Program-made: the position numbers and the translations under genes
Source of the DNA: Cornus controversa
Lineage: Eukaryota; Streptophyta; Magnoliopsida; Cornales; Cornaceae
Direction of reading: 5' to 3'
Length of the DNA: 64,000 bases
Assembly: GCA_026545225.1 (NCBI GenBank)
Contig: CM048845.1
Location: forward strand, 50,630,033 to 50,694,032
The notes under the pieces: model-generated
The model's database searches: none
The model's input: the letters and a program-made list of their open reading frames with translations, nothing else
Told to the model about the DNA's origin: nothing
Part shown: one piece after another, positions 25,098-35,699 of the stretch
Layout of the letters: every line of letters begins with the position of its first letter
Position numbering within the stretch: position 1 is the first letter of the stretch

Positions 25098-25530
25098 GTG
25101 TATATGGTATTATACACACACACACACACACACATATATATCTATAAATATATATATATGTGGACCAAAATGAAGAAAAGGAAGACCACATGTGTTGTCA
25201 GCCGAAGAGAAGGAAAAGAAGAAAAGGAAAAAGAAAAGGAAAAAGAAAAGAAAAGAAGAGAGAGAAGGAGAAATCGAGAGAAAGGGATAGACAACCGAGA
25301 GGGGTCTGCTGCAGGTGGAGGTGGCCACGATTCGCGGTGGCCAGGGCTTGCACGGCTCGACGCCCCTAGGAGCTGGGTCTGTCGACGGCCAGCCACGGTT
25401 GGTGGCAGCGGCAGTGTGAGGTCGGTTGGTGGTCCAATCATGGGGGATCCGACGGATGCTTGCGATTGGAGTTCGGTTGGGGTTCTTCAATGGTGCTTAG
25501 GGTTTTTCCTTGGTTGTTTTCGATGGAGTT
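25098..25530 (+). other. Microsatellite, purine-rich and GC-rich part of LTR B
   Basis: AC repeats are followed by about 100 bases of A/G-only sequence (AAAGAAAAGGAAAAAG type), then GC-rich sequence up to the element T insertion. Frames here read as low-complexity Lys/Glu/Arg or, antisense, Phe/Ser runs. I do not regard them as a protein gene. Confidence 0.55.
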
Positions 25531-25904
25531 TGTAAGAACCGTGACCATTTTGGTCGGTTTTCTTATAATTTCATTTAATTATCATATTGATGCTTTAAAT
25601 GATTTTATATGTGTTTTAAAGCTGAAATACATGTTTGGACAACATATCTAAGGTTTGGGGAAAATTTTGGAGCATTTGGCAAAAGTTGACTTTTTTGGGT
25701 CCGGTCAACCTAGGGGCGCGGGTCCCGTGGGCCCAGAAAATCAAAAAGTTTTGGAATGACTTCAAATTCGGAGGGCAGCTTAAATAAAATATTTGACGCG
25801 CTACGGAATCGATTTCGTGTCAATCGGAGTTACGAAACTCCGAAAACGAGCCCGGGAAGGTTTAGTGAAAAAGTAATGGCATTGTTGTAATTATGGGTAG
25901 GTCC

Positions 25905-25918
25905 TTTTTATATAGATA
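25905..25918 (+). promoter_or_regulatory. TATA-like element of element T LTR
   Basis: TTTTTATATAGATA about 375 bp into the LTR, followed by a GAGGAGAGAACCCAGCC leader. The same sequence is at 33265-33278 in the 3' LTR. The transcription start is inferred, not shown. Confidence 0.45.
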
Positions 25919-27884
25919 GAAGAGGAGAGAACCCAGCCCTATTCTCTTCTTCCCTCAGCCGTGAGCATCACATATGTATACACAAACATAGCAACTTCTT
26001 CTCCTTCTCTTCTTCATCAATTTAGAGGGACTTCGGGTGGGATTTTGAGTTCGCCGAAGAAGGAAGAAACGATCTACGCGATGAAGGCTTGAATTTGATC
26101 GATCCAGAATTAATTTCCAAGAAATTAAATTTTCTCAAGTGAAGTAAGGAATAGCTTGAAACTATAGCTATTGAGGTAGGGGGTGTGTGCTGTGTCTTAC
26201 ATTTCAAGTTTAGTTTCATATTTTTAGCATAAAATTGATGTAATTGTGTTATATATGATAAAATGAGGTTTTGTGAATTTATTGTTAGATCTAATTGATG
26301 AGGTATATCTTTTAGATTGAAAATGGTTAGTAGATGTCATTGAATGCATGAATTGCTTAATTGTGCAAATTGATCATATAAATTTCATTTATGGAATCTT
26401 TGGTGAATTTATTGAAAAGATTGAATTTGGGAATTGAAAGTATGCTTGTGGCATTGTGAATGGTTGAATAACATGCTAGAATGGATATAGGGCATGTATT
26501 GAGTGCAATGCATCCAATGTACGAATGCATGTGCATGAATGTGAAATATTTTGTGTTTGTGATGAATACTCGGGAATGACTCATAGAAAATTATAGAGGA
26601 AGGAATCCTCTTGGGGTTGAAAGTCTTCTACCTTGCGCAAGTGGGTGGTGACCGGACGGGTTAGTAGCCCGAAATAGCCAAAATAATTAAGATATGGGAC
26701 TACGGTACATATCATGTGTGTGGTGTGCGTGTGAGTTCAATTCCGAGTACAATGTGACATTTGTGTTGAACTATGTGAAGTAATGTGACTTATGTGAAGC
26801 AAGTGGAATTGTGGATGAATTTGAATGTATCATATGTTATAGATATGATGATTTGTGAAATGAGACATGTTGTGAAATTATGGTTGTCAAATGTATTTGA
26901 TGAGTATGCCATGAAAATGAACGTTTTGCTTTGACTAGAATGCTAGGAAGCATGACACGTAGCTAGATTGTGCATTGGTAATTCCTTTATGCAATTATAT
27001 GAAATGTAGACTTGAGTGGATTGCACAACATATAACTTTGAGCCGTTGAATTTGCTCATCCCCCTACACTAACATTTTCAGGACATGGCAAGGAAGTGAT
27101 GGATGGTGAGCATTCATGAAATAGACTCGGAGTCTTAGAACTCCTTTTCTTGTTAGTTTTGTATATTTGGCTATCTGTGCCGGCTTGTGGCACGGTAATG
27201 AACTAGTTGTAGTCATGGTAGAATTTGTTGCATTTTGAACCGTATGCGTGAATTCTTGTAATGACTACAAACTTGGAAAAATCATATGACCGATATGTAT
27301 CTTTTGGGACAAGCGTATGTGTGGGAGATGTATGGTATTATAGAACTATTTTCATCTTGAGTTATGAATTCTTGTATGGTTAATCATGAGTAAATGGAGC
27401 ATGAAAAGTATGTATGCATGGGTTGTTGAGTGAAGATGGTGAGAAAAAATAGATGGGATTACATTTCAAATGTGAGAGGCATGTTAAGTGAAAATTCTTG
27501 ATGGCCATTGAGGCATTAGAGTAGCCATTGGGGGGGACACATGCCCAAAAGTGTCCATTTTGAGTTCAAGGAGAAAATGAGACATATGTATATGAAAAGA
27601 TAATTGTGTTAGCTTCATTTTGATAGGTCATGGGTCTTATTTCGATTTATATTGAGAAAGATATGCATGTTTTGGTGCAAGGTTGGAAATCTGACACGCA
27701 CCCACTAATTTGTGTATAACTTGAGTTGTGGTTGGTATTTTTGGATGATTCAAATTGGGTTAGAAATTAGACATGTTGAGGATGATCCATACCAAATTTC
27801 AGGTCAAACGGAGTTACGGATTGTGAGATATTAGCATTTGAAGTCAGGTTGAGGAGTGCTGTCAAAATTTTGGACCTGGTGAAG

Positions 27885-28075
27885 TTTGAGGTGGCTCAAA
27901 GTCCACTTTGAGGCGCCTGGAAAAGTTTGAGGCAGCTCAAAGTCCACTTTGAGGCGCCTGGAAATCTTTGAGACGCCTCAAAGTGGAGTTTGAGGCACCT
28001 CAAAGTGCTTTTTTTGTGACTTCAACCCTACTGGAAGTTCCAGGCGACTCAAACTCAAGTTTGAGGCGCCTCAAA
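27885..28075. repeat. Dyad-repeat cluster of element T, 5' LTR
   Basis: Five 16-bp dyads: 27885-27900, 27926-27941, 27967-27982, 27990-28005 and 28060-28075. The last, TTTGAGGCGCCTCAAA, is a perfect palindrome. Half-site copies (CACTTTGAGGCGCCTGG) lie between them. It sits about 265-455 bp before the LTR end. Confidence 0.85.
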
Positions 28076-28343
28076 GTCTCAGAAACCTTAAAAATGTAGA
28101 ATTTTATGATTTTTCATGATTTAAGAGTAGAAATGAAATACCATGGATGCATGGATTGATGTGGGGCTCATTGGGATGGATAATGATGAGTGTACGCATA
28201 GGAAATTATATGCGTATGATTAGCTTCCGCGGTAATTGGGAAATATGAGGAGGTTCATTGGGTTTTAAATGAACGGGTTCACACTCGGGATTCGGGTCGG
28301 CCCGGGGGAGTCCCGGCGGTCCGGATTTTGGGGCGTGACAGAG

Positions 28344-28355
28344 TGGTATCAGAGC
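28344..28355 (+). other. Primer-binding site of element T
   Basis: TGGTATCAGAGC, matching the 3' end of plant initiator-Met tRNA, three bases after the LTR. Confidence 0.9.
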
Positions 28356-29567
28356 ATAGCTTGTTATAAGAGCTTAACTAGGTCGAATACCTAGGGACGA
28401 CGGGTAAAGGATTTTATCACGTGTAGTGCTATGATAGGTTAGAACTTTGAGTTAAAAACCTAGAGACGCATGTAGACAGGACATAGTTGAATGTGACGAC
28501 TTATGAGCACTCTTTATTTGCTTATGTGATAACATGTGATATGTGTTATATGTTGACTTGAGAACATGTTTACGTGATTAAATGTGTGGTGAGAAGCATG
28601 TCTAGGTTTTACGTGCGAAATGATAAGATATTGTTGTTATATTGAGTTATAGTTTGATTATATTGATTGCATAGCATGTGATAATTTATTGTCATTGATC
28701 TATATCGTTGCACGGTTATTGAGGACCAGAGGTTAGTCAATTGGGTATGGCTATTGGTAGTTCTATGATACCGTGATTTTAGACAGGGTATGTTTGAGGT
28801 TTATTGTTGATATAGTGGGATGAATGTTTGGAATGGAGTTAATTCCTTTGGATTTAATGGATAAGTGACTGTTTGTATGTCTGAGGGTGATATGGTTGGG
28901 TTATGATTGAACTTAAAGTGTGAGGACAAGAACGACATGTTGCCGGAGTTGGGCTAGTGAGGTAAAATGGCCCGGCCGGACATTTTTCCTTGATTAGTGT
29001 TTCTCTTACAATGTGTTGGGTCCAAGTAGTTATAGAGTTAACTCGTTGGGTATTGACGAGTAAGGGACTGAGGTTAAAGTGTTTTGAATACAAAGGATTT
29101 TTTTTTTTGCCATAGGGTTAGAGGTGTCAACCTTGGATAGAGCTTTATGTATTGATAGTCCATTTAGGGTGGAGTGACCCTAGAAGCGGAATGTTTGGGT
29201 TATATGAAATGAGTTAAAAGTTGTGTGATAAGTTTTGGATATGATTTTTAACTAGTTCCTTGGAGTGGAAGGATGCAGCGAGACATGATTCTTTTCTCGG
29301 ATAATTGGTGATGGAAATTGATTGGTTAATGAGATTGTGAGATCAGTGGGATGTAAGATCCTAGACTTGGTGTTGGATTCCATCGGGTTATAGTCTATGG
29401 AACTGGGCATTGTTATGTGGCTTTTCACACTATTTATGTGGCTTGTTTCGGCAAGTGCACAGGATTTATGTGGCTTGCTTTGGCAAGTGCACTGTTTATG
29501 TGGCTTGTTTAGACAAGTGCACGGGATTTATGTGGTTTGTTTAAGCAATTGTACTGAATTATAGACT
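28356..29567 (+). other. Leader of element T where gag should be
   Basis: A chromovirus normally encodes gag and a CCHC zinc knuckle here. No such frame is visible in this 1.2 kb. It reads as non-coding leader and ends in a minisatellite (29418-29556) directly before the protease remnant. I infer a deletion of gag. Confidence 0.7.
29418..29556 (+). repeat. Minisatellite in place of gag in element T
   Basis: About four and a half copies of a ~32-bp unit, TTTATGTGGCTTGTTT followed by GGCAAGTGCAC, becoming more diverged to the right. It ends 11 bp before the start of the pol frame. Confidence 0.75.
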
Positions 29568-31766
29568 ATGCCCAGGATGGTACGCCATTATTATAAATCA
29601 TTTTTTTTCAATGGTGGATTGTGTGAACATGGTAGTTGGTTTGGAAAGGATTTGGAAACCTTGGGTAGAGCAGTTTGTGTTGATACGCCAGTAGGTGGTA
29701 CGATGATACTTGATAGAGTGTGCCGGGGATGTGCTATTGAGATAGCCAGGAGGACACTACAGTTTGACTTCATTCTCCTAAATATGAGTAGTTTTGACAT
29801 TATCCTAGGGATGGATTGGTTGTCGGAGTTTCGGGCTACGATAGACTGTTTCAGAGGGAGAGTGACGATTTGTATGCCCGAGGGCGATTGCTTTTGCTTT
29901 GTAGGGGATCGGAGTGATTCCTATACTTTTCCATGTTACGGCATTAGCGGTCGAGAGCGAGACAGTTTTATCTTGGCTAGTTTATTGGCCGAGGGAGATG
30001 AGATGTTGAGAGAGGAGTACCCGATGGTGGTTTGTGAGTACTTAGATATCTTTCCAGAGGACTTGACAGATTTGCCTCCTAAGAGGGAAGTAGAGTTCAG
30101 AATTGACCTTATACCCGGTACGGCGCCTATCTCTATGGCACCTTATCGGATGGCACCAGCGGAGTTGGTGGAATTAAAGCGTCAATTGGATGATTTGAAA
30201 GCCAAAGGCTTCATTAGACCAAGTGCATCATCGTGGGGAGCACCGGTGTTGTTTGCAAAGAAGAAAGATGGTTCCTTGAGGTTATGCATTGATTACCGAA
30301 AGTTAAATCATGTGACAATCAAAAACAAGTATCCGTTGCCAAGGATAGATGACCTGTTTGATCAATTGAAGGGAGCTCACTACTTCTCTAAAATTGATTT
30401 AAGGTCGGGATATTACCAATTGAGGGTGAAGGATGAGGATATCCACAAAATGGCTTTCCGTACGCGGTATGGACATTATGAGTTCTTGGTTATGCCATTC
30501 GGTTTGACTAATGCACCAGCGGCATTTATGGACTTGATGAACCGCACATTCCATAAGTACCTTGATACTTTTGTGGTAGTATTTGTGGATGATATACTAG
30601 TGTACTCATCTTCAGAGGAGGAGTATGAGTTTCACTTAAGGATAGTTTTACAAATCCTTAGAGAGCACCGATTGTACGCCAAGTATGAGAAGTGCGAGTT
30701 TTGGCTCCAAGAGGTGAAATTCCTTGGACATGTTGTTTCTAAAGGTGGAGTTTCAGTTGATCCATCAAAAATTGAGGCCGTGATGAGTTGGGAGAGTCCG
30801 AAGAGTGTCTTTGAGATTCGGAGTTTTCTTGGATTGGCGGGTTACTATAGAAGGTTTGTGAAAGACTTCTCTAGTATTGCATCGCCTATGACACGACTCA
30901 CTCGTAAGGGTGTGAAGTTTGTGTGGAACGAAGCGTGTGAGTTAGCCTTCCGTGAATTGAAGAAACGGCTAACCACAGCTCCTGTTTTGGTGATACCCGA
31001 GCGTAGCTTGGGTTATGTGATTTATTGTGATGCTTCAGGGAACGGACTAGGTTGTGTGTTGATGCAATGTGATAGAGTAGTTGCTTACGGGTCTAGACAA
31101 CTAAAGACTCACGAGCACAACTATCCTACGCATGACCTGGAGTTAGCAACGGTGATCTTTGCCTTGAAAGGGTGGAGACACTACTTGTATGGTGAGAAAT
31201 TTGAAGTGTATTCAGATCACAAGAGTCTCAAATACCTTTTCTCCCAAAAGGACTTGAACATGAGACAAAGGCGATGGGTTGAACACATGGAGGATTATAA
31301 TTTTGATTTGCAATACCATCCGGGGAAAGCAAACGTGGTGGCAGATGCGTTGAGCAGAAAGTCTCACGGGACTCTAGCTAGCATAGCCATTCGGGAATGG
31401 AAGATGATGGAAGATTTCTTAGAGTTGGGATTGTATTTCAGTGATGATAGTGAGCCAGCTACGTTGTTTAGCTTGGTAGCTCAACCTATGCTTGTGAGCA
31501 AGGTGATCGAAGCCCAGAAGAAGGATAGTAAGTTAGAGTCTATTCACTCACAGATTGTTGGTGGTACGATAGTGAGAGATTGGACCTTGCATTTCGATGG
31601 AGGTCTACGATTTAGAGGGTTGATGGCAGTTCCTTCTAAGTGTCGTGATGATGTACTACGGGAATTCCATCATTCTCGTTCTGCAGTTCATTCTGGTGGG
31701 ACCAAAATATACCACAATATGAGATGCCAATGTTGGTGGCGAGGTATGAAGAAGGATGTAGCATAA
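29568..31766 (+). CDS. Element T pol, 732 residues: partial protease, RT, RNase H
   Basis: This long frame encodes the copying enzyme of the retrotransposon. It opens in the carboxyl half of the aspartic protease ([10 protein letters not shown] at residues ~76-85); the DTG/DSG active site should lie upstream and is gone. RT follows: [16 protein letters not shown] (~220), [20 protein letters not shown] (~245) and the active site FVDD (~339). RNase H has [13 protein letters not shown] (~486), [11 protein letters not shown] and ADALSRK. The H2C2 zinc-binding region of integrase begins near residue 700 and is cut by a TAA stop at 31764-31766, after which the same frame continues. The ATG at 29568 is simply the first in frame and is probably not a native start. 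RT and RNase H look intact at the motif level. Confidence 0.85.
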   Translation: MPRMVRHYYKSFFFNGGLCEHGSWFGKDLETLGRAVCVDTPVGGTMILDRVCRGCAIEIARRTLQFDFILLNMSSFDIILGMDWLSEFRATIDCFRGRVTICMPEGDCFCFVGDRSDSYTFPCYGISGRERDSFILASLLAEGDEMLREEYPMVVCEYLDIFPEDLTDLPPKREVEFRIDLIPGTAPISMAPYRMAPAELVELKRQLDDLKAKGFIRPSASSWGAPVLFAKKKDGSLRLCIDYRKLNHVTIKNKYPLPRIDDLFDQLKGAHYFSKIDLRSGYYQLRVKDEDIHKMAFRTRYGHYEFLVMPFGLTNAPAAFMDLMNRTFHKYLDTFVVVFVDDILVYSSSEEEYEFHLRIVLQILREHRLYAKYEKCEFWLQEVKFLGHVVSKGGVSVDPSKIEAVMSWESPKSVFEIRSFLGLAGYYRRFVKDFSSIASPMTRLTRKGVKFVWNEACELAFRELKKRLTTAPVLVIPERSLGYVIYCDASGNGLGCVLMQCDRVVAYGSRQLKTHEHNYPTHDLELATVIFALKGWRHYLYGEKFEVYSDHKSLKYLFSQKDLNMRQRRWVEHMEDYNFDLQYHPGKANVVADALSRKSHGTLASIAIREWKMMEDFLELGLYFSDDSEPATLFSLVAQPMLVSKVIEAQKKDSKLESIHSQIVGGTIVRDWTLHFDGGLRFRGLMAVPSKCRDDVLREFHHSRSAVHSGGTKIYHNMRCQCWWRGMKKDVA

Positions 31767-31769
31767 TTT

Positions 31770-32051
31770 GTGGCTAGATGCCTTACTTGTCAACAAGTAA
31801 AGGCAGAACGCCAAAAGCCAGTTGGGTTGTTGCAACCATTACCAGTGGCGGAGTGGGAATGGGAACATATTACCATAGATTTTGTGACGAGTCTTCCAAG
31901 ATCAAACAAGGGCAATGATATAGTTTCGGTTGTTGTGGATAGATTAACCAAAACAGCTCACTTTTTGCCTATGAGGCTGAATGATGATGTGAGGAAGCTC
32001 TGTAAGCAGTATATAGAGCAGATTGTGAGATTACATGGGGTTGGACAGTGA
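31770..32051 (+). pseudogene. Element T integrase, zinc end and first half of core
   Basis: Same frame as 29568-31766, one stop downstream. It carries ARCLTCQQVKAE, completing the H2C2 zinc motif, then WEHITIDFVTSLPRS with the first catalytic Asp, VVVDRLTKTAHFLP and VRLHG. Right after VRLHG a deletion removes the segment that normally holds the second catalytic Asp (SDRDPRF in relatives, seen at about 7490 in the TRIM fragment). The sequence resumes in another frame with an LHFST-like block and a TAG stop (32081-32083). Integrase from this copy should be inactive. Confidence 0.85.
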
Positions 32052-32083
32052 GTTGCATTTTAGCACAACATTCCATCCTTAGA

Positions 32084-32784
32084 CAGACGGACAGTCAGAG
32101 CGTACTATCCAGATATTAGAGGACATGCTTCGTGCTTGTATTCTTGATTTTAGGGGTGGTTGGGAGGACCACTTACCACTTGTGGAGTTTGCGTACAACA
32201 ACAGCTACCAGGCCAGTATCGAGATGGCGCCGTTTGAGGCATTATACGGTAGACCATGTAGATCTCCAGTTTATTGGACTGAAGTAGGCGAGATCGCAGC
32301 CTTAGGTCCAGATATTGTGCATGAGACTACAGAAAAGATTAAGTTGATTAGGCAACGATTGTTGACAGCTCAGAGTCGACAAAAGAGCTATGCCGATCGG
32401 AGGCGGAGGCCGTTATCCTTTGAGGTGGGAGACCATGTGTTCCTAAAGGTTTCACCACGAAAAGGATTAATGCGTTTTGGGCGGAGTGGTAAGTTATCAC
32501 CGAGGTACATTGGACCATTTGAGATTCTTGAATGTGTCGGTGAGGTGGCCTACAGATTGGCTTTACCACCACAGTTGGAGAAAGTTCACAACGTATTCCA
32601 TGTTTCCATGTTGAGGAAATATGAACCTGATCCATCACATGTTCTGAGTTGGGTAGATGTTGAGGTTGATGAGGATATCACCTATGAGGAGAGACCAGTT
32701 CAGATCCTTGATGCTAGAGAGCAAGTTCTGAGGGGTAAGACCATTCCGTTGGTCAAGGTTTTGTGGCATCACCACAATGTGTAG
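32084..32784 (+). pseudogene. Element T integrase carboxyl half with chromodomain-like tail
   Basis: The frame continues with [10 protein letters not shown], holding the third catalytic residue Glu, then [46 protein letters not shown], the GPY/F module ([12 protein letters not shown] at about residue 130 of the 32125 frame) and [11 protein letters not shown]. After this the [20 protein letters not shown] and VTWERDQEVRSKYPDLF segment is the chromodomain-like tail of chromoviruses. A TAG at 32782-32784 interrupts it just before VTWERD; the tail resumes to about 32853. Chromodomains are thought to steer integration toward particular chromatin. The tail and its length support Tekay/Del assignment. 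Confidence 0.85.
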
Positions 32785-32877
32785 GAGGTTACTTGGGAGC
32801 GAGATCAGGAAGTTCGTTCTAAGTATCCAGACTTATTCCCTTCAGGTATGACCTGATTTCGAGGACGAAATCCTTTT

Positions 32878-32890
32878 AAGTTGGGTAGGT
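32878..32890 (+). other. Polypurine tract of element T
   Basis: AAGTTGGGTAGGT directly before the 3' LTR. It is not a pure purine run but is at the expected place for plus-strand priming. Confidence 0.6.
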
Positions 32891-35699
32891 TGTAAGAACC
32901 GTGACCATTTTGGTCGGTTTTCTTATAATTTCATTTAATTGTCATATTGATGCTTTAAATGATTTTATATGTGTTTTAAAGCTGAAATAAATGTTTGGAC
33001 AACATATCTAAGGTTTGGGAAAAATTTTGGAGCGTTTGGCAAAAGTTGACTTTTTTGGGTCCGGTCAACCTAGGGGCGCGGGTCCCGTGGGCCCAGAAAA
33101 TCAAAAAGTTTTGGAATGACTTCAAATTCGGAGGGCAGCTTAAATAAAATATTTGACGCGCTACGGAATCGATTTCGTGTCAATCGGAGTTACGAAACTC
33201 CGAAAACGAGCCCGGGAAGGTTTAGTGAAAAAGTAATGGCATTGTTGTAATTATGGGTAGGTCCTTTTTATATAGATAGAAGAGGAGAGAACCCAGCCCT
33301 ATTCTCTTCTTCCCTCAGCCGTGAGCATCACATATGTATACACAAACATAGCAACTTCTTCTCCTTCTCTTCTTCATCAATTTAGAGGGACTTCGGGTGG
33401 GATTTTGAGTTCGCCGAAGAAGGAAGAAACGATCTACGCGATGAAGGCTTGAATTTGATCGATCCAGAATTAATTTCCAAGAAATTAAATTTTCTCAAGT
33501 GAAGTAAGGAATAGCTTGAAACTATAGCTATTGAGGTAGGGGGTGTGTGTTGTGTCTTACATTTCAAGTTTAGTTTCATATTTTTAGCATAAAATTGATG
33601 TAATTGTGTTATATATGATAAAATGAGGTTTTGTGAATTTATTGTTAGATCTAATTGATGAGGTATATCTTTTAGATTGAAAATGGTTAGTAGATGTCAT
33701 TGAATGCATGAATTGCTTAATTGTGCAAATTGATCATATAAATTTCATTTATGGAATCTTTGGTGAATTTATTGAAAAGATTGAATTTGGGAATTGAAAG
33801 TATGCTTGTGGCATTGTGAATGGTTGAATAACATGCTAGAATGGATATAGGGCATGTATTGAGTGCAATGCATCCAATGTACGAATGCATATGCATGAAT
33901 GTGAAATATTTTGTGTTTGTGATGAATACTCGGGAATGACTCATAGAAAATTATAGAGGAAGGAATCCTCTTGGGGTTGAAAGTCCTCTACCTTGCGCAA
34001 GTGGGTGGTGACCGGACGGGTTAGTAGCCCGAAATAGCCAAAATAATTAAGATATGGGACTACGGTACATATCATGTGTGTGGTGTGCGTGTGAGTTCAA
34101 TTCCGAGTACAATGTGACATTTGTGTTGAACTATGTGAAGTAATGTGACTTATGTGAAGCAAGTGGAATTGTGGATGAATTTGAATGTATCATATGTTAT
34201 AGATATGATGGTTTGTGAAATGAGACATGTTGTGAAATTATGGTTGTCAAATGTATTTGATGAGTATGCCATGAAAATGAACGTTTTGCTTTGACTAGAA
34301 TGCTAGGAAGCATGACACGTAGCTAGATTGTGCATTGGTAATTCCTTTATGCAATTATATGAAATGTAGACTTGAGTGGATTGCACAACATATAACTTTG
34401 AGCCGTTGAATTTGCTCATCCCCCTACACTAACATTTTCAGGACATGGCAAGGAAGTGATGGATGGTGAGCATTCATGAAATAGACTCGGAGTCTTAGAA
34501 CTCCTTTTCTTGTTAGTTTTGTATATTTGGCTATCTGTGCCGGCTTGTGGCACGGTAATGAACTAGTTATAGTCATGGTAGAATTTGTTGCATTTTGAAC
34601 CGTATGCGTGAATTCTTGTAATGACTACAAACTTGGAAAAATCATATGACCGATATGTATCTTTTGGGACAAGCGTATGTGTGGGAGATGTATGGTATTA
34701 TAGAACTATTTTCATCTTGAGTTGTGATTTCTTGTATGGTTAATCATGAGTAAATGGAGCATGAAAAGTATGTATGCATGGGTTGTTGAGTGAAGATGGT
34801 GAGAAAAAATAGATGGGATTACATTTCAAATGTGAGAGGCATGTTAAGTGAAAATTCTTGATGGCCATTGAGGCATTAGAGTAGCCATTGGGGGGACACA
34901 TGCCCAAAAGTGTCCATTTTGAGTTCAAGGAGAAAATGAGACATATGTATATGAAAAGATAATTGTGTTAGCTTCATTTTGATAGGTCATGGGTCTTATT
35001 TCGATTTATATTGAGAAAGATATGCATGTTTTGGTGCAAGGTTGGAAATCTGACACGCACCCACTAATTTGTGTATAACTTGAGTTGTGGTTGGTATTTT
35101 TGGATGATTCAAATTGGGTTAGAAACTAGACATATTGAGGATGATCCATACCAAATTTCAAGTCAAACGGAGTTACGGATTGTGAGATATTAGCATTTGA
35201 AGTCAGGTTGAGGAGTGCTGTCAAAATTTCGAACCTGGTGAAGTTTGAGGTGGCTCAAAGTCCACTTTGAGGCGCCTGGAAAAGTTTAAGGCGGCTCAAA
35301 GTCCACTTTGAGGCACCTGGAAATCTTTGAGACGCCTCAAAGTGGAGTTTGAGGCGCCTCAAAGTGCTTTTTTTGTGACTTCAACCCTACTGGAAGTTCC
35401 AGGCGACTCAAACTCAAGTTTGAGGCGCCTCAAAGTCTCAGAAACCTTAAAAATGTAGAATTTTATGATTTTTCATGATTTAAGAGTAGAAATGAAATAC
35501 CATGGATGCATGGATTGATGTGGGGCTCATTGGGATGGATAATGATGAGTGTACGCATAGGAAATTACATGCGTATGATTAGCTTCCGCGGTAATTGGGA
35601 AATATGAGGAGGTTCATTGGGTTTTAAATGAACGGGTTCACACTCGGGATTCGGGTCGGCCCGGGGGCGTCCCGGCGGTCCAAATTTTTGGGCGTGACA
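32891..35699 (+). repeat. 3' LTR of element T
   Basis: 2809 bp, near-identical to 25531-28340. Differences cluster in the last 650 bp, including the dyad cluster (35244-35434) and the terminal CCGGATTTTGG to CCAAATTTTTG change. Confidence 0.92.
35244..35434. repeat. Dyad-repeat cluster of element T, 3' LTR
   Basis: Same five dyads as in the 5' LTR, with a few base changes. TTTGAGGCGCCTCAAA recurs intact at 35419-35434. Confidence 0.85.

Larger units (their letters stand above)
25531..28340 (+). repeat. 5' LTR of element T
   Basis: 2810 bp, TGTAAGAACCGTGACC to GGGGCGTGACA. A TATA-like TTTTTATATAGATA lies at 25905-25918. The last 460 bp hold the TTTGAGGCGCCTCAAA cluster. Near-identical to 32891-35699. 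Confidence 0.92.
25531..35699 (+). mobile_element. Tekay-type chromovirus element T, complete but non-autonomous
   Basis: A 10,169-bp element with 5' LTR 25531-28340 and 3' LTR 32891-35699, flanked by the perfect duplication GAGTT (25526-25530 and 35700-35704). The primer site TGGTATCAGAGC follows the 5' LTR by three bases, and a purine tract (AAGTTGGGTAGGT) precedes the 3' LTR. The LTRs differ at about 25 positions by eye in 2.81 kb, roughly 99% identical. The internal 4.55 kb has no gag, lacks the protease active-site end, has a stop in the integrase zinc region and a deletion in the integrase core. The chromodomain-like tail and long LTRs place it near Tekay/Del. Confidence 0.9.

Noticed and set aside
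25098-25535. Lys/Glu-rich frame and its antisense Phe/Ser-rich frames
   Set aside because: They are translations of a microsatellite and purine tract inside LTR B, and the plus frame runs into the element T insertion point. No domain is recognizable.
9614-28355. tRNA-like matches (GGCTCTGATACCA, TGGTATCAGAGC)
   Set aside because: They are 12-13-base primer-binding sites beside LTRs. No cloverleaf surrounds them.
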